A DNA stretch of 64,000 nucleotides. Origin: JBDIVL01 sp039794405 (GTDB lineage Bacteria; Planctomycetota; Brocadiia; Brocadiales; Brocadiaceae). Below, in pieces: positions 34,570 to 44,700 of this stretch. Location: positions 1 to 64,000 of the forward strand of contig JBDIVL010000017.1 in the NCBI GenBank assembly GCA_039794405.1. Reading direction: 5' to 3'. Numbering within the stretch: position 1 is the stretch's first letter; each line of letters starts with the position of its first letter. The notes under the pieces are model-generated. The model was not told the DNA's origin and did not search any database. It saw nothing but the letters and a program-made list of their open reading frames with translations. The position numbers and the translations under genes are program-made.

Positions 34570-36780
34570 TTAATTCTTTATTTTATTCCTTGAATTCGTT
34601 GTGTCTGATAGTTTGAGAGTATTTAGTGCCTGCTCTTCCTTAATGATAATTGTAGGTTTTAAAAGGATAATAAGATTTGATTTTTCGCTTGTCTTCTGGT
34701 TGCGGGAAAATAGCATTTTTAATATAGGTATCTTGGACAATATGGGTATGCCGGTTGTTATCGTATTTTTGTTGATAGAACCGAGCCCGCCGATCATAAG
34801 TGTCCCCTTGTCAGGTACACACACCGTTACGGATACCTGGGAAACATTTAATCTTGGCAGTTGAACCGTTTGTTCCGGTGGAACAACAACAGTCCCACCC
34901 GTTGTGCCTCCTACCGTAATGTCTGTAGTTAACCCACTGAAAGTAAACTCGTCAATACTCTCGATTTGAAATACAGAAGGGGTTACTTCCAAATAGATGT
35001 ACTTTCTATCGGCACCTACGATAGGTCTCACATCAAAGGTAGTACCTTCTGGTATTGTACCAATAACTGGGGTTACAATGCCTTCGGAAACAGATGTGCT
35101 TTGAACGTAGTTCCTCGTCTGGATAACAGCGATATTTCCACGCTGAGTATTAGAAAGTGTTATTCGGGGAGAAGTAAGTATCTCGGAGTCTTTGCTCTCC
35201 TGAACTGCACGCAGGAATCCTTTCAACATGGCATCATTGAATATAGAGTAATTAATCTGTAGTCCGCCTCCTTCATTAACAAGATTACTTAAACTATCAC
35301 TTCCATCTGTATTAATAGATGCCCGGTCACTAAAAAATTCAGTAAATTTGTTTCCGATATCCTCTAAAAATTCATCAGTAACGGTGATAAAACGTGCTTC
35401 AATGCTTACCTGTAAATTTTGCGTTGTTCTTAGAGAAGCGAGGAGATACTCAATTTGTTCGTGGACATATTTACTATTTACCACCACTAAGTCGCCGGGT
35501 TGCCCTGTCCTTGCTGTAATGCTCCCTTCGCCTTGACCAGGGATATTTATCCGCCGTTGTCCGGCAGTTGAAGGGGCTCCGATAATACTAACATTGGATG
35601 ACCACGAGGATGGTTCTATAGTAGTAACAATCATTTCTATCAGGTCTAATACCCGTTCATAAGCATTCTTTATTTCTGTTTCTTCTTTTTTTGCCATACT
35701 TAATTGAGACGACGCTGCTGCCGCTGTAATATCAAATTTTAGAGGTTCTTTATCATCCAAATTGATTAATATATCCCTCACATCGTAGATACGTAGTTCC
35801 ATCTTTTGCCGGTAAATATGGATTATATCTCCTTCAATTACATATTCATATCCTTTGGGAAGGATGTACCTTAGAGCAGTTCTTAATGGTATATCCTTAA
35901 GTTTTAAGGTGATCGAAGCATCTCTTGCTTCTGCATCAATAATCATATTAATATTTGTTTTCTCTCTCAGAAAAACGACAACATCTCTTAAAGGTATATC
36001 TAAAAATTCAAATGAGATAATTGTGTTCAGGGCATTTTCAATGGTTTTTGGAATCTGATCTTTTGCAGGGTTAGGATTTATCTGGAGTTGTTTTGTTTTT
36101 CTTTTGTTTTCTTTTACCATGGTGTCTAATTTCGGAAGTTTTCGTTCCAGAATGTTTTCCCATTGATCTTTTGCTGGAAATCGTAAAATATCCTGATAGA
36201 GTATCGACGATTCCTTGAGGTTTTCCCGTGCCTTTAGTTCTTCTTGTTCTTCGGTAACTTTTAAATACTCAGAAGTAAGCTTGTACTTTAATTTATTTGA
36301 CTGTTCTTTAATATATAACGCCTCTTTGTGAGAAGGGTCTATGGTGAGTATTAAATTCGAGATTTCGACTGCTTTCTCATACTGCTTTTCCCGTAGAGCT
36401 GTGTGTGCATTTTGTATTAAAAGTGATAGTTCTTTTTCTTTATCAGGGGAATGGTAAGTAATTATTTCTTTTGTTTCATTGGCCTTATTCGGTGTATCAG
36501 ATAAAGCCTTTTCCCTGAAAAGCTGATTTATCTCTTTTCGTAATGCATGTGATTCCGTATTGTTTGGTTCCAGAAGGATGGATAATTCCAGGGCGTCAAT
36601 GGCCTTTTCATAATCTTTTTGTTCGAAATATATTTTAGCAGATTTAAGGTAATAATTACTCGTATAGGAAGATTCTGTTTTTGAAATAACTTTATTTTGT
36701 GCCAGGATTTGTTTTAGAGTAAGAAGAGACAAAAATGCACTCAGGATAATAATTGGAATAAGAGTTGAAAATATTTTCAT
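34570..36780 (-). CDS. Secretin of type II secretion/type IV pilus type (PilQ/GspD-like)
   Basis: 736 residues. Signal peptide, then TPR-like helices with repeated KAID/KAVE units (about 45-180), then an STN-like domain (about 250-320; FEFLDIPLRDVVVFLREK), an N-domain with GDLVVVNSKYVHEQIEYLLA, and the outer-membrane secretin core ending TTGIPILSKIPILKMLFSR, the family signature. It forms the outer-membrane gate. The fused TPR segment replaces a separate pilot or PilF-type protein, which is not seen nearby. Encoded after pilMN and the PilO-like gene. Confidence 0.9.
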   Translation of the reverse strand: MKIFSTLIPIIILSAFLSLLTLKQILAQNKVISKTESSYTSNYYLKSAKIYFEQKDYEKAIDALELSILLEPNNTESHALRKEINQLFREKALSDTPNKANETKEIITYHSPDKEKELSLLIQNAHTALREKQYEKAVEISNLILTIDPSHKEALYIKEQSNKLKYKLTSEYLKVTEEQEELKARENLKESSILYQDILRFPAKDQWENILERKLPKLDTMVKENKRKTKQLQINPNPAKDQIPKTIENALNTIISFEFLDIPLRDVVVFLREKTNINMIIDAEARDASITLKLKDIPLRTALRYILPKGYEYVIEGDIIHIYRQKMELRIYDVRDILINLDDKEPLKFDITAAAASSQLSMAKKEETEIKNAYERVLDLIEMIVTTIEPSSWSSNVSIIGAPSTAGQRRINIPGQGEGSITARTGQPGDLVVVNSKYVHEQIEYLLASLRTTQNLQVSIEARFITVTDEFLEDIGNKFTEFFSDRASINTDGSDSLSNLVNEGGGLQINYSIFNDAMLKGFLRAVQESKDSEILTSPRITLSNTQRGNIAVIQTRNYVQSTSVSEGIVTPVIGTIPEGTTFDVRPIVGADRKYIYLEVTPSVFQIESIDEFTFSGLTTDITVGGTTGGTVVVPPEQTVQLPRLNVSQVSVTVCVPDKGTLMIGGLGSINKNTITTGIPILSKIPILKMLFSRNQKTSEKSNLIILLKPTIIIKEEQALNTLKLSDTTNSRNKIKN

Positions 36781-36803
36781 GTCACCCCCTTTAAAGAAAT
36801 CTG

Positions 36804-37604
36804 CTAATTAGCCGAAGTGGTATCTACTGATGTATGAACAGTAACAGTTTCTGTCCCTAAATTTACCAGTTCTCCTATCCACAGGTTGTAAGATTCCCCG
36901 TTTTTGTTCTCAAATATAATCCTTGAGGTTGAGATTATGTGTGTTTCTTGTGAAAGGGAAGTGCCCAAAAACGTACCTTTTTCATCTCGTAGAACTGTCG
37001 TTTTTTTCATAACGAGCGGTTTTTGTGCGAGAGGAATAATTTCTCTTAATTTACAATGGGTATCAAAATCGACTGTTTCCCCTCTTACGGTTTTTTTCTG
37101 TCCGATAGTTTTCCCCTTTTCTACAGCAAAGCTTTCTGTCCACCAAATGTCTTTATACAATTTTCTGACTTGAATCAATGCAAGGTCTTCGGTTCCTCCT
37201 TTAAAGATAAATTCCGTATCTCCTGGAGAGGTAATCTCTAACCGGGTATGGGTGTTGGGCTCTGATTTTTTTAATAAATCTTTGATTGTTATGTCTGAGG
37301 TTACTTCTGACCTTACGATTTTACCGAAGATTTGGGGTCGTTGTAGAAGGTTTACGGATGGTGGATTTGTAAGGCGCAATTCCAGACATTTAGCTTCGTT
37401 TCGTTCGGCACCTCCTGATTTAGGCATGCTTGTTTTGATCTTCCTATCGAGGGTGTCGGATAGTGATAGCAGCCTTGTTTCAATTTCATTTGTTTCTAAA
37501 CTTAATATGATAAAAGTATGAATTATCGTATAGATAAGATAACATATTGCAGCGCCAAGAATAAATTTTTCGGTATGTTTAAATATAAAATTTTTAATGT
37601 CCAA
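36804..37604 (-). CDS. Inner-membrane protein of the pil operon, unrecognised family
   Basis: 266 residues: a single N-terminal membrane helix (about 14-36) and a long periplasmic beta-rich region. Position between the PilO-like gene and the secretin is where PilP or GspC-type linkers lie in other operons. No HR or PDZ motif of those proteins is visible, so function is inferred only from order. The ends of flanking genes are 23 and 29 bases away. Confidence 0.6.
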   Translation of the reverse strand: MDIKNFIFKHTEKFILGAAICYLIYTIIHTFIILSLETNEIETRLLSLSDTLDRKIKTSMPKSGGAERNEAKCLELRLTNPPSVNLLQRPQIFGKIVRSEVTSDITIKDLLKKSEPNTHTRLEITSPGDTEFIFKGGTEDLALIQVRKLYKDIWWTESFAVEKGKTIGQKKTVRGETVDFDTHCKLREIIPLAQKPLVMKKTTVLRDEKGTFLGTSLSQETHIISTSRIIFENKNGESYNLWIGELVNLGTETVTVHTSVDTTSAN

Positions 37605-37633
37605 TTTTAAATCCCATCATAAACAATCATAAG

Positions 37634-38527
37634 TTATGTTTTGTAGTCAATAACATAGGCATCAATAGTTATATCGATGATTGGATTTGAGAGATAATTA
37701 TTATTCTCTTTCATGAAAACGTCTTTTTCTAATGGCTCTGCGCCGTATGTTTTATCAGTACTTAAAATTGTGATGCCTTCGATAACAAAGAGGATATTTG
37801 ATTTAAGGATTTCATACAAAAGAACTGTTATGTGATTTGCTTGCAACTTGGCCTTAAGGGTAATAGGTATAGCAGCATACAAGTGAGAAAGAGAGGTATT
37901 ATAACTGCTGGATGAGTCCCGAAATACAATTTTCTCAAGTCTCATGATTCCTGTATCTTTCGTTGTAATATTGACAAGCGCTTCTAATATCCAAAACCGT
38001 TTTTGAGCAGGCAAAATTGTATCCCATGCCGGGATATTCAAGCCCCATTCAGAAAACGGTAATGCTCCATCGCTTAGGACAACGTTACTTGCCTTTAATC
38101 GTGTTAATAATGTCGAGATCTTTCTGAGGTATTCATTTTTCCAGAGGGCTGCATCTTTAATTTCGGTTAGACCTTTTTCAGGGTTTTCTGTTAAAAAAAT
38201 GGCTTCTAATTGATCGTCTTTCCCTTTGAGAAAAGATTTGCATTTTTCTATCTCTTCATGATAGAGATCTCCCTCCTGTTTTTTTGATGCAATCCATTTT
38301 TCATTGTAAAGATCCTTTTTTAATGTGTACTTTTCCAATGCCGCCGATAAATCTTCAAGATCTTTATGGGTTTTGGTGTACTGATTTGAAAGAGGGTAAA
38401 TAAATATGAGCAGAAGGGATAAGATAATAAGGAAAACAATACCAATACATATCCAAAAACCGAGAACCCCGGTGTAAATTTTCAAGAAGTTTATTTTAAG
38501 TTGTAAAAAACTTGTGCCTTTATTCAT
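37634..38527 (-). CDS. PilO-like inner-membrane protein
   Basis: 297 residues. A short cytoplasmic part, one membrane helix (about 22-45; WICIGIVFLIILSLLLIFIY), a coiled-coil segment (about 50-100), then an alpha/beta periplasmic domain. This is the PilO/GspM layout. Sits immediately downstream of pilMN, as PilO does in standard pilM-N-O-P-Q order. Confidence 0.7.
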   Translation of the reverse strand: MNKGTSFLQLKINFLKIYTGVLGFWICIGIVFLIILSLLLIFIYPLSNQYTKTHKDLEDLSAALEKYTLKKDLYNEKWIASKKQEGDLYHEEIEKCKSFLKGKDDQLEAIFLTENPEKGLTEIKDAALWKNEYLRKISTLLTRLKASNVVLSDGALPFSEWGLNIPAWDTILPAQKRFWILEALVNITTKDTGIMRLEKIVFRDSSSSYNTSLSHLYAAIPITLKAKLQANHITVLLYEILKSNILFVIEGITILSTDKTYGAEPLEKDVFMKENNNYLSNPIIDITIDAYVIDYKT

Positions 38528-38618
38528 TTCACAAACGAGTATTGTTAAACTCGCCCAAAGAACTGCGGAAGGAAACGAGAAAGAATTTTTTTCTCATGTA
38601 ATTTTTAATGGTATACTT

Positions 38619-40370
38619 TTATAATTTTTCAGGAGAGGTTGATGTTCCGGACGCTAATGATAATAGTTCAATTTCCGTTTGGATTTCATCTTGCGATTTT
38701 ACAATCCAACGTATCTCAAAACTAATATAGTCCTCTTGTTCGCTTCCGTGTTTTACCTGACGGCAAGAGCCTGGAACAATTTCTACATTTTTGAATGCAA
38801 TAACTTTTTGATCAAGGAAGGTTAAATTTTGAATAGGTTTTATGACAAATTTTTCTATAAAACTTATACTTGGTTCTTTACTTTCTCCTTTTATTCCCAT
38901 GAGAAGTAACTTTTTGGAAGGAATATCCGTTTTTGCTGCTGTTTTCTTCGCCTGGAAGAAACCCGTTGATGTTTGCTTTCCTATTCTTTCGGTTTTTATG
39001 GTATCCGCATCTACCCAAGAGGATTGTATACTTATTATTGATATATCATCTGGTAATGTGGATAACAGTTTATCCAACGCTTCTATCCAAAAGAACCGGG
39101 ATGAGTCAATGGAAGAAATAAGATCGAGTGCAGACCTGCGTGTTTGAGCGATTGTTTCTGCATTTCTATAGTCACTTTCAAATTTCCTTATGTTCTGCAA
39201 TACCTTTTGATGGTAATTATTGGAATGATGAAGCTGATTAATTTTCATGTGTAACCCACCGTACTGAACGATGAGTGACAAGGCTAAACAACCGAGAGCA
39301 GCCATGGCATAAGGTTTCTTCTTTGACATTTCTACTGCTCTAATTAACTCCGGTGGGAGTAAATTGATATTTATCCGGCTTAATCCCAGACCTTGGAGTG
39401 CAAGTCCTATCGCAGTAGCTAAATTTGTTAAATTCTCACGGAAATACGATGAATCTATTGTATTGGCTAATCTCAAATTGTTTAATGTTTTAAGAATTTT
39501 CAATTCGTATGGGAGATTGCTAGTTATAAATTCAAAACTTCGTGGGTCTTTGGTGTTACCCATTAATAGAATAGTCTGGAAATGAACGGTTTCCTTTGTT
39601 AAGGATTTATAATATTCCATTGATCTCTGTACCTCTTTAATGAGATCTGCATCTATCGTGTAAAGAGGAATACTTCTGAGCCAAAAATGTAAACCACTGA
39701 CAATGATAAGGTCAGTGTTTTCGTCTTCTACGTTTATGATAACGGTTGTGCCATTCGTTTGTTGGTCAAAGAAAACATAGTTGTAAATGGCAAGAGGCGA
39801 GACCTGCAATGTAGTGAGTTTGGCTTTAACGGGTGTGAGGTTTGCCATCAGGTGATCAAGTGTTGTCCTCTTTGATGCAAAAAGCCCAACTTCTATGCCC
39901 TCGGCATCCGGAACTGGCTCGGATAATTGCTGATAGTCCCATACAACATCCTTAAGATCAAAAGGAATTTGTTGCTTTGCCTCGTAACTAATAATATTTT
40001 TTAGTTGTTTTTTATCTGCAGGAGGGATAGTTGTGAATCTGGACAATACGAGCTGTCCTGGAATTGATGCTAATACACGATCAGTCTTGGTAATATGATG
40101 TTTTGCCAAAAAAGCCTGGACAACGTCTTTAATATGCAAAGATTGTAAGAAATTTATATTAGATGGGAGGTCAGGATATTCAATAATACCGAAATCTTCA
40201 ATCAATAACCCTTCTGCTGTTTGTGTAATTTTTACTGCCTTCAAAGCGTGTCCATCAATATCGAACCCCCATGCAGTTCTTGTTTTATATTGCTTGAATG
40301 CTCGTGATAACCTTTGAATGCCTGGTTTACTTCCTTTGGTAAAGAGTGCGTGTGTGCGATCGGGTTTCAT
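38619..40370 (-). CDS. PilM-PilN fusion
   Basis: 583 residues. The first ~345 residues are PilM-like (actin fold): WGFDIDGHALKAVKITQT, ASIPGQLVLSRFTTIP, ISYEAKQQIPFDLKDVVWDY. Then a membrane helix (about 355-375; MAALGCLALSLIVQYGG), a coiled coil and a PilN-like periplasmic domain with LDKLLSTLPDDISIISI. In most bacteria PilM and PilN are separate, with PilN's N-terminal tail bound to PilM; here the two are one chain. It is the cytoplasmic end of the alignment complex with the PilO-like protein and the secretin. Confidence 0.88.
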   Translation of the reverse strand: MKPDRTHALFTKGSKPGIQRLSRAFKQYKTRTAWGFDIDGHALKAVKITQTAEGLLIEDFGIIEYPDLPSNINFLQSLHIKDVVQAFLAKHHITKTDRVLASIPGQLVLSRFTTIPPADKKQLKNIISYEAKQQIPFDLKDVVWDYQQLSEPVPDAEGIEVGLFASKRTTLDHLMANLTPVKAKLTTLQVSPLAIYNYVFFDQQTNGTTVIINVEDENTDLIIVSGLHFWLRSIPLYTIDADLIKEVQRSMEYYKSLTKETVHFQTILLMGNTKDPRSFEFITSNLPYELKILKTLNNLRLANTIDSSYFRENLTNLATAIGLALQGLGLSRININLLPPELIRAVEMSKKKPYAMAALGCLALSLIVQYGGLHMKINQLHHSNNYHQKVLQNIRKFESDYRNAETIAQTRRSALDLISSIDSSRFFWIEALDKLLSTLPDDISIISIQSSWVDADTIKTERIGKQTSTGFFQAKKTAAKTDIPSKKLLLMGIKGESKEPSISFIEKFVIKPIQNLTFLDQKVIAFKNVEIVPGSCRQVKHGSEQEDYISFEIRWIVKSQDEIQTEIELLSLASGTSTSPEKL

Positions 40371-40379
40371 GATATTGTT

Positions 40380-41330
40380 TTATTTTTTATCCGGTAAGGA
40401 TTTATTTTGCGTAAAACACTCAAAAACCTTTTCTGAAAGATTTGCCACATCATCTCCTGCAGATGGAAAGATCCAATGAATGTTCGGGAAACTCCTAAAC
40501 CAGGTCATTTGCCTTTTCGCAAATCGGCGTGTTCTTTTCTTAATTTCATCAATAGCCTCTGAAAGTGTATATTTTTTATTGAAAAAGTCAATAACTTCTT
40601 TATATCCAAGTGCCTGTGATGCTTGCTTACTTAATCCTGATGGATTATTTAATAAAGTACGGACTTCGTCTATGAGACCTCGCTGAAACATGCGATCTAC
40701 GCGGTTTTCTATGCGCCTGTACAATACATTCCGGTCATGTTCAATGGCTACGAGTATGCAGTGGTATTTAGGGTTTTTATTCCCAAACTGAGTTTGAAGG
40801 CGGGAAATGCTCTGCCCTGTTTTTGTTATGACTTCAAGCGCACGGATAATTCTCTTTTGATCATTGAAATGTAATTTACTAGCAGCTTCCGGGTCTATGT
40901 TCGCAAGCATTCTATGGAGGAAGTCTGGACCTTGTTGTATAGCGATAGATCTCAAATAACTCCTGTATTCCCAGTCTGCAGAGGGACCTTCAAATAGGCC
41001 ATCCATGATGGCCTTTATGTAAAGTGCTGTTCCACCCACAACGATAAACGGCTTACCTCTTTGGTGAAGATCATAAGCAACGGTTTCAAAATTTTTAACA
41101 TATTTTCCTACACTGTATTCCTCCCAGGGTTCTACAATATCAATGAGATGGTGGGGAATTTTGCGCCTTATGGAGGCTGAAGGCTTCTCTGTACCAATGT
41201 CCATGCTTTGGTATACAAGCATGGAATCAACGGAAACTATTTCTGTATTGGTGTCTTCGGCAATTTTTAACGCAATATCTGTCTTGCCACTCGCTGTAGG
41301 TCCTGTGAGTATACAAATTGTAGGTACCAT
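40380..41330 (-). CDS. miaA: tRNA dimethylallyltransferase
   Basis: 316 residues. P-loop GPTASGKT at about 9-16, SVDSMLVYQSMDIGTEKPS, PHHLIDIVEP, GGTALYIKAIMDGLFEGPSAD and the C-terminal RRFAKRQMTWFR are all family signatures. It adds the isopentenyl group to A37 of tRNAs reading UNN codons. First gene of the minus-strand run ending in the secretin; the gap to pilMN is only 9 bases, so they are co-transcribed. Confidence 0.97.
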   Translation of the reverse strand: MVPTICILTGPTASGKTDIALKIAEDTNTEIVSVDSMLVYQSMDIGTEKPSASIRRKIPHHLIDIVEPWEEYSVGKYVKNFETVAYDLHQRGKPFIVVGGTALYIKAIMDGLFEGPSADWEYRSYLRSIAIQQGPDFLHRMLANIDPEAASKLHFNDQKRIIRALEVITKTGQSISRLQTQFGNKNPKYHCILVAIEHDRNVLYRRIENRVDRMFQRGLIDEVRTLLNNPSGLSKQASQALGYKEVIDFFNKKYTLSEAIDEIKKRTRRFAKRQMTWFRSFPNIHWIFPSAGDDVANLSEKVFECFTQNKSLPDKK

Positions 41331-42498
41331 ATATTGTATTTTGCTATAAAATGTAATATCAACTTTATGGATTATACGGTTAAGTATATAGGAAATTCTA
41401 TAATGTAGTATAATTATACAAATATAATAAAGATAAGTAAAATGGGTAAACTTTGACTTTAAGGCACTTTGATTTATGACACAGAAAAGTCACAGAAATA
41501 CTGATAGGGAAGATAAAAAGGGATTGCGTTTTCTCAGGTGAAGAATTCCCAAATAAAAAACGCATATTTGTGATAAGATTATACCCAATGTGTTTATAGT
41601 CTATTATAAAGTGTGCAATGATACACTTTCGTGCTGGCACACTGTTGTGGCTTGGCACAGGTGGTTACTCTATTGAATAGCTTAATTCCTTTTCATTTTA
41701 TCTTAATTTATTGGTAATTTATTTTTGCTGAAACATTTTACCATGTACCCTAAAGTACCCCAAAACTTTACTACTTTAAATTGAATCAACTATATGAACC
41801 GGCATTCAACAGGTTTGATCCTTAAGCTATTGGTTTTTCAAGACTTAGTTGTTTGATTAATATGTGTATGCGTTTCATAATCCATTGAAATAACAGTACT
41901 TATAAACCCTCCTGGATGTCGGCATTAAGATTCTTCCTAACACAAATATTACACAAGAAACTTATATTTCATGGCAAAGGAACTACTTATACAAGTAAGC
42001 CCATTATTTAAAAGTAAGGGTATATATCTGAAATTTATTCTATTGTTAAATCTGGTACACATTTAACTTTATTGTTGTTGGCATTTGTTGTGTTAATTTC
42101 CATTTATGAAGGTGCTTACAATACAATCTGCCTTTCTGAAGTAGAATCAAGTGTCTAAAATGATGTATTGGAAAACTTCCTGGCAACTGGTACATAATTT
42201 GATCTGATGAACTCAAAGATTCTAATGTTTACTTGCTTACTGATGCAGCACTGGTAAAAGAAATAATTATAATGAAAGGGAGATGAATTTATGTGAGTTT
42301 ACGATCTTATTCACGATGGTAACTGTCTTGGCTATCGAAGACAAATGAAAATAGTAATATATGCTAAATTCTAACTAATCACGAAGTGTATCTAATTCTT
42401 CATATTTGACCTACATTATATACTTGACGTACTATAAATATCGTAATAATAATTTTTGTGGTTTTTCTGTTTTTATAATGTAAAGGGGGTAATTTAAA
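41331..42498. other. 1168-base gap between divergent miaA and the cold-shock gene
   Basis: No gene recognised on either strand. Strongly AT-rich, with many stops. It must hold the promoter of the miaA-pil operon and that of the cold-shock gene. A GTGTGC / GCACAC inverted pair occurs near 41611-41645. Nothing else stands out. Confidence 0.5.
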
Positions 42499-42699
42499 AT
42501 GGCGACCGGAACAGTAAAATGGTTTAATGATAAAAAAGGATTTGGTTTTATTGCCCAAGATGACGGAACCGATGTTTTTGTACATCAGACCGATATTGAA
42601 AGTAAGGGGTTTAGAACTCTTGCTGAGGGAGATAAGGTAGAGTTTGAAGTAGTTAAGGATAAAAAGGGCTACAGGGCAAAAAAAGTTATGAAAATATAA
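42499..42699 (+). CDS. Cold-shock protein, CspA family
   Basis: 66 residues, full-length CSD fold with RNP1 (KGFGFIAQ) and RNP2 (DVFVHQTDI) motifs. The ribosome site AAGGGGG lies 9 bases before the ATG. Single-stranded nucleic-acid chaperone. It stands alone after a long AT-rich upstream region; a long 5' leader would fit the known thermal control of the family but cannot be shown here. Confidence 0.97.
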   Translation: MATGTVKWFNDKKGFGFIAQDDGTDVFVHQTDIESKGFRTLAEGDKVEFEVVKDKKGYRAKKVMKI

Positions 42700-42849
42700 A
42701 TTTATTTAAGTACATATATTTTAAAGTATATTAGTATGTATCTGTTTTTAAAATTATACTTTCATTCCCTATAATAGAGATGGCAAAGCCGAAAACACGT
42801 TAGACGTTCAGAAAAAGGCTATAGAGTGCGTTTGTGAAGAAGATAAAGC

Positions 42850-43400
42850 TTATAATAGTGCTCCTTATGTTGCAAGGCTGTCGGCCCATGGGAAGCGAGT
42901 GTATTAAAATGTAAAGATATGGATTTTAGAGAAGGGGATAATAACTACATTTGCAACCTTCTCGGGAGAAGGGTTTACAGGGAAAAGCGGAAAGGTAAAA
43001 ATGCAAAGGATGTAACAATACCTGTCCATCCAGAATTATTGTCTTATATAAAAAATCGAGTAGGGGAGTAATTTACCGGGTGCATATGTATTTATTAATT
43101 CTAAAATCAGAGATTATTATTCAGAAAACAAGTTAAAAAGATATGGAGCGAAGTCAGGGAGAAAGCAGGTTTGGGTAAATCAATCAAGGCTTTCCGATGC
43201 AACAAGACATACGTTGCATCTTAGCTAGTCAATATGGGGGTTCCACTTCTAAGCGTCCCATCTGTCCAGTTATAGCAGAGTAAAAGATGACGGAGAATAC
43301 GCTCACACCGTTTAAAAAGGTTAAAAGTAGATATAACAAATCTATCGCTAAAAGACAAAATCATCACCAACCGTCACCAGCCGAAAAATTGGTTCTATAA
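42850..43400 (+). pseudogene. Decayed tyrosine recombinase next to tmRNA
   Basis: Several frames together spell integrase fragments: DMDFREGDN, GKNAKDVTIPVHPELLSYIK, VKKIWSEVREKAG, and near 43197-43220 DATRHTL followed by LVNMGVPLLSV. These match the order of the catalytic half of phage-type integrases. Multiple stops and frame changes make it non-functional. It lies immediately against the 3' end of ssrA, the classic place for integrases of elements that insert in tmRNA. Confidence 0.75.
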
Positions 43401-43422
43401 GTCATTAAATATCAATAGGTTA

Positions 43423-43779
43423 TGGTGGAGGCGGCGGGAATTGAACCCGCGTCCCTAGACATTTCAGTGTAAGCTTCTACGTATATAGTCCATTTTTTTA
43501 ATTTTCGCTATCCAGAACTCCAATAGACAGGATTTCTATAAGCTATCCCAGTTATAAGGGTTCGTTTAACCCCCACCAGGCTTAAGGGTTAAACTAACCT
43601 GCTAGTCGTCGTTTAATTAATCTCGCAGGTAAGATTAATTAAACGTGGCTGTTAATTAAGCAGCCATTGCCATTGGATATTCGGCATTTAAACATTTTGC
43701 CAGGTGTTTAATGAGGCCGCCTGACAACCTCAATACGCCACTTACACTTCAACCTGTCCGGTCGAATCCTTTCGCCCCC
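43423..43779 (-). ncRNA. ssrA: tmRNA
   Basis: 5' end GGGGGCGAAAGGATTCGACCGG (from 43779) and 3' end GGTTCAATTCCCGCCGCCTCC plus encoded CCA (to 43423) form the tRNA-like domain; the first seven and last acceptor bases pair with one G-U. The tag frame at 43656-43685 reads GCC GAA TAT CCA ATG GCA ATG GCT GCT TAA, giving a tag ending AEYPMAMAA. Length is 357 bases, as usual for one-piece tmRNA. It rescues stalled ribosomes and marks the product for proteolysis. Confidence 0.95.
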
Positions 43780-44197
43780 TATGATGATCTGTTATGAAAA
43801 GGTGAGGTCAAGTAACAGATAACTATTACTTGCACAATAATTAGTAGTAGAATCAATAATAGCATGGAAAACACATATTTATAGTAAACATTATAACATA
43901 TACAAATGCAAAATGCAATTTAACTACACGATAACGTATAACACCGTCTTGTGCGTTGAATTTTACAACGGATTGTATGGTTTTATTAATGATAATCGGT
44001 GGGTTGTTATTCTGTTCAACAAGTAGTGATATATCCATAACTTATTTTAAAATAATATATTATGTAATATTTTATGATTTTAAGATATTCTGCAATGGTA
44101 TTTAAAAGCTGAATTGTATTTGGGTATAAAAATCGCTTACGTTAAGTACTATTGTATATATATTGCAATTCTGTATATCATTTTAGGAGAGAAGGTA
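43780..44197. other. 418-base gap upstream of ssrA and the next plus-strand gene
   Basis: Should contain the ssrA promoter (minus) and the promoter of the gene at 44198. A 61-codon minus-strand frame (43853-44038) reads NKTIQSVVKFNAQDGVIRYR, which looks faintly protein-like, perhaps a fragment of a lost gene, but no start signal or family supports calling it. Confidence 0.4.
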
Positions 44198-44542
44198 ATG
44201 GTAAATAATGTAAATTCATCATCAAGCTCACCAGCTTCAAAACTTCTTGAACAAATAAAGAGGTTGTCTGCAGAGACAACAAAAAACGAAGGAAGTTATC
44301 TAAACCGCAAGAATAATGTAATAAGTGATTACGCGAATAATATTAAAAACCTGCAAACGCTGGAAAAAACACAAAAACTAGAAGAAATACAAAAAAAGGC
44401 AGAGATATCTGCTCAGATGATTGAAGATATAAAAAAGGAAAATAAAGAAAGATATATACAGTTACAGGAAGTGCCTAAGCAGATAAACCCAGAAAAAAGG
44501 TATAGAGAGCCAATAGGTACTTTTCTGGATGTTTATTTATAA
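44198..44542 (+). CDS. Small charged hypothetical protein
   Basis: 114 residues from the ATG at 44198, which has a strong AGGAGAGAAGG site; a longer frame from 44114 would add an unlikely hydrophobic leader. Ser-rich start (VNNVNSSSSSPASKLLEQI), then helices rich in Lys and Glu, ending REPIGTFLDVYL. No family recognised; it is soluble and probably helical or partly unfolded. It is followed by a strong hairpin. Confidence 0.65.
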   Translation: MVNNVNSSSSSPASKLLEQIKRLSAETTKNEGSYLNRKNNVISDYANNIKNLQTLEKTQKLEEIQKKAEISAQMIEDIKKENKERYIQLQEVPKQINPEKRYREPIGTFLDVYL

Positions 44543-44547
44543 AAAGG

Positions 44548-44598
44548 TAGCAAGCTGACTTTCGAAGAAAAGGAGGAAAGCGAAACGCCAGCTTGCTA
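44548..44598 (+). repeat. Long hairpin after the small charged protein
   Basis: TAGCAAGCTG (44548-44557) pairs exactly with CAGCTTGCTA (44589-44598), and inside it TTTCG/CGAAA pair as well, leaving a purine-rich AAGAAAAGGAGGAAAG loop. There is no T-run, so it is not a standard terminator; an mRNA-stabilising structure is possible. Confidence 0.6.
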
Positions 44599-44700
44599 AA
44601 GGAGAACAATCAACTATAACAACATGAAAAATTGGAAAATGGTTCCAGTATGAAAAATTTTATTTTTGTTTCAGATAATATTAAATTATAATTGTTACGT

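Noticed and set aside
41600..41680. Possible sigma-54 promoter (TGGCAC near 41634)
   Set aside because: No GC element at the required spacing; the nearest is two bases too far.
43853..44038. 61-codon minus-strand frame with a protein-like middle
   Set aside because: No ribosome site and no family; could be a relic but cannot be supported.
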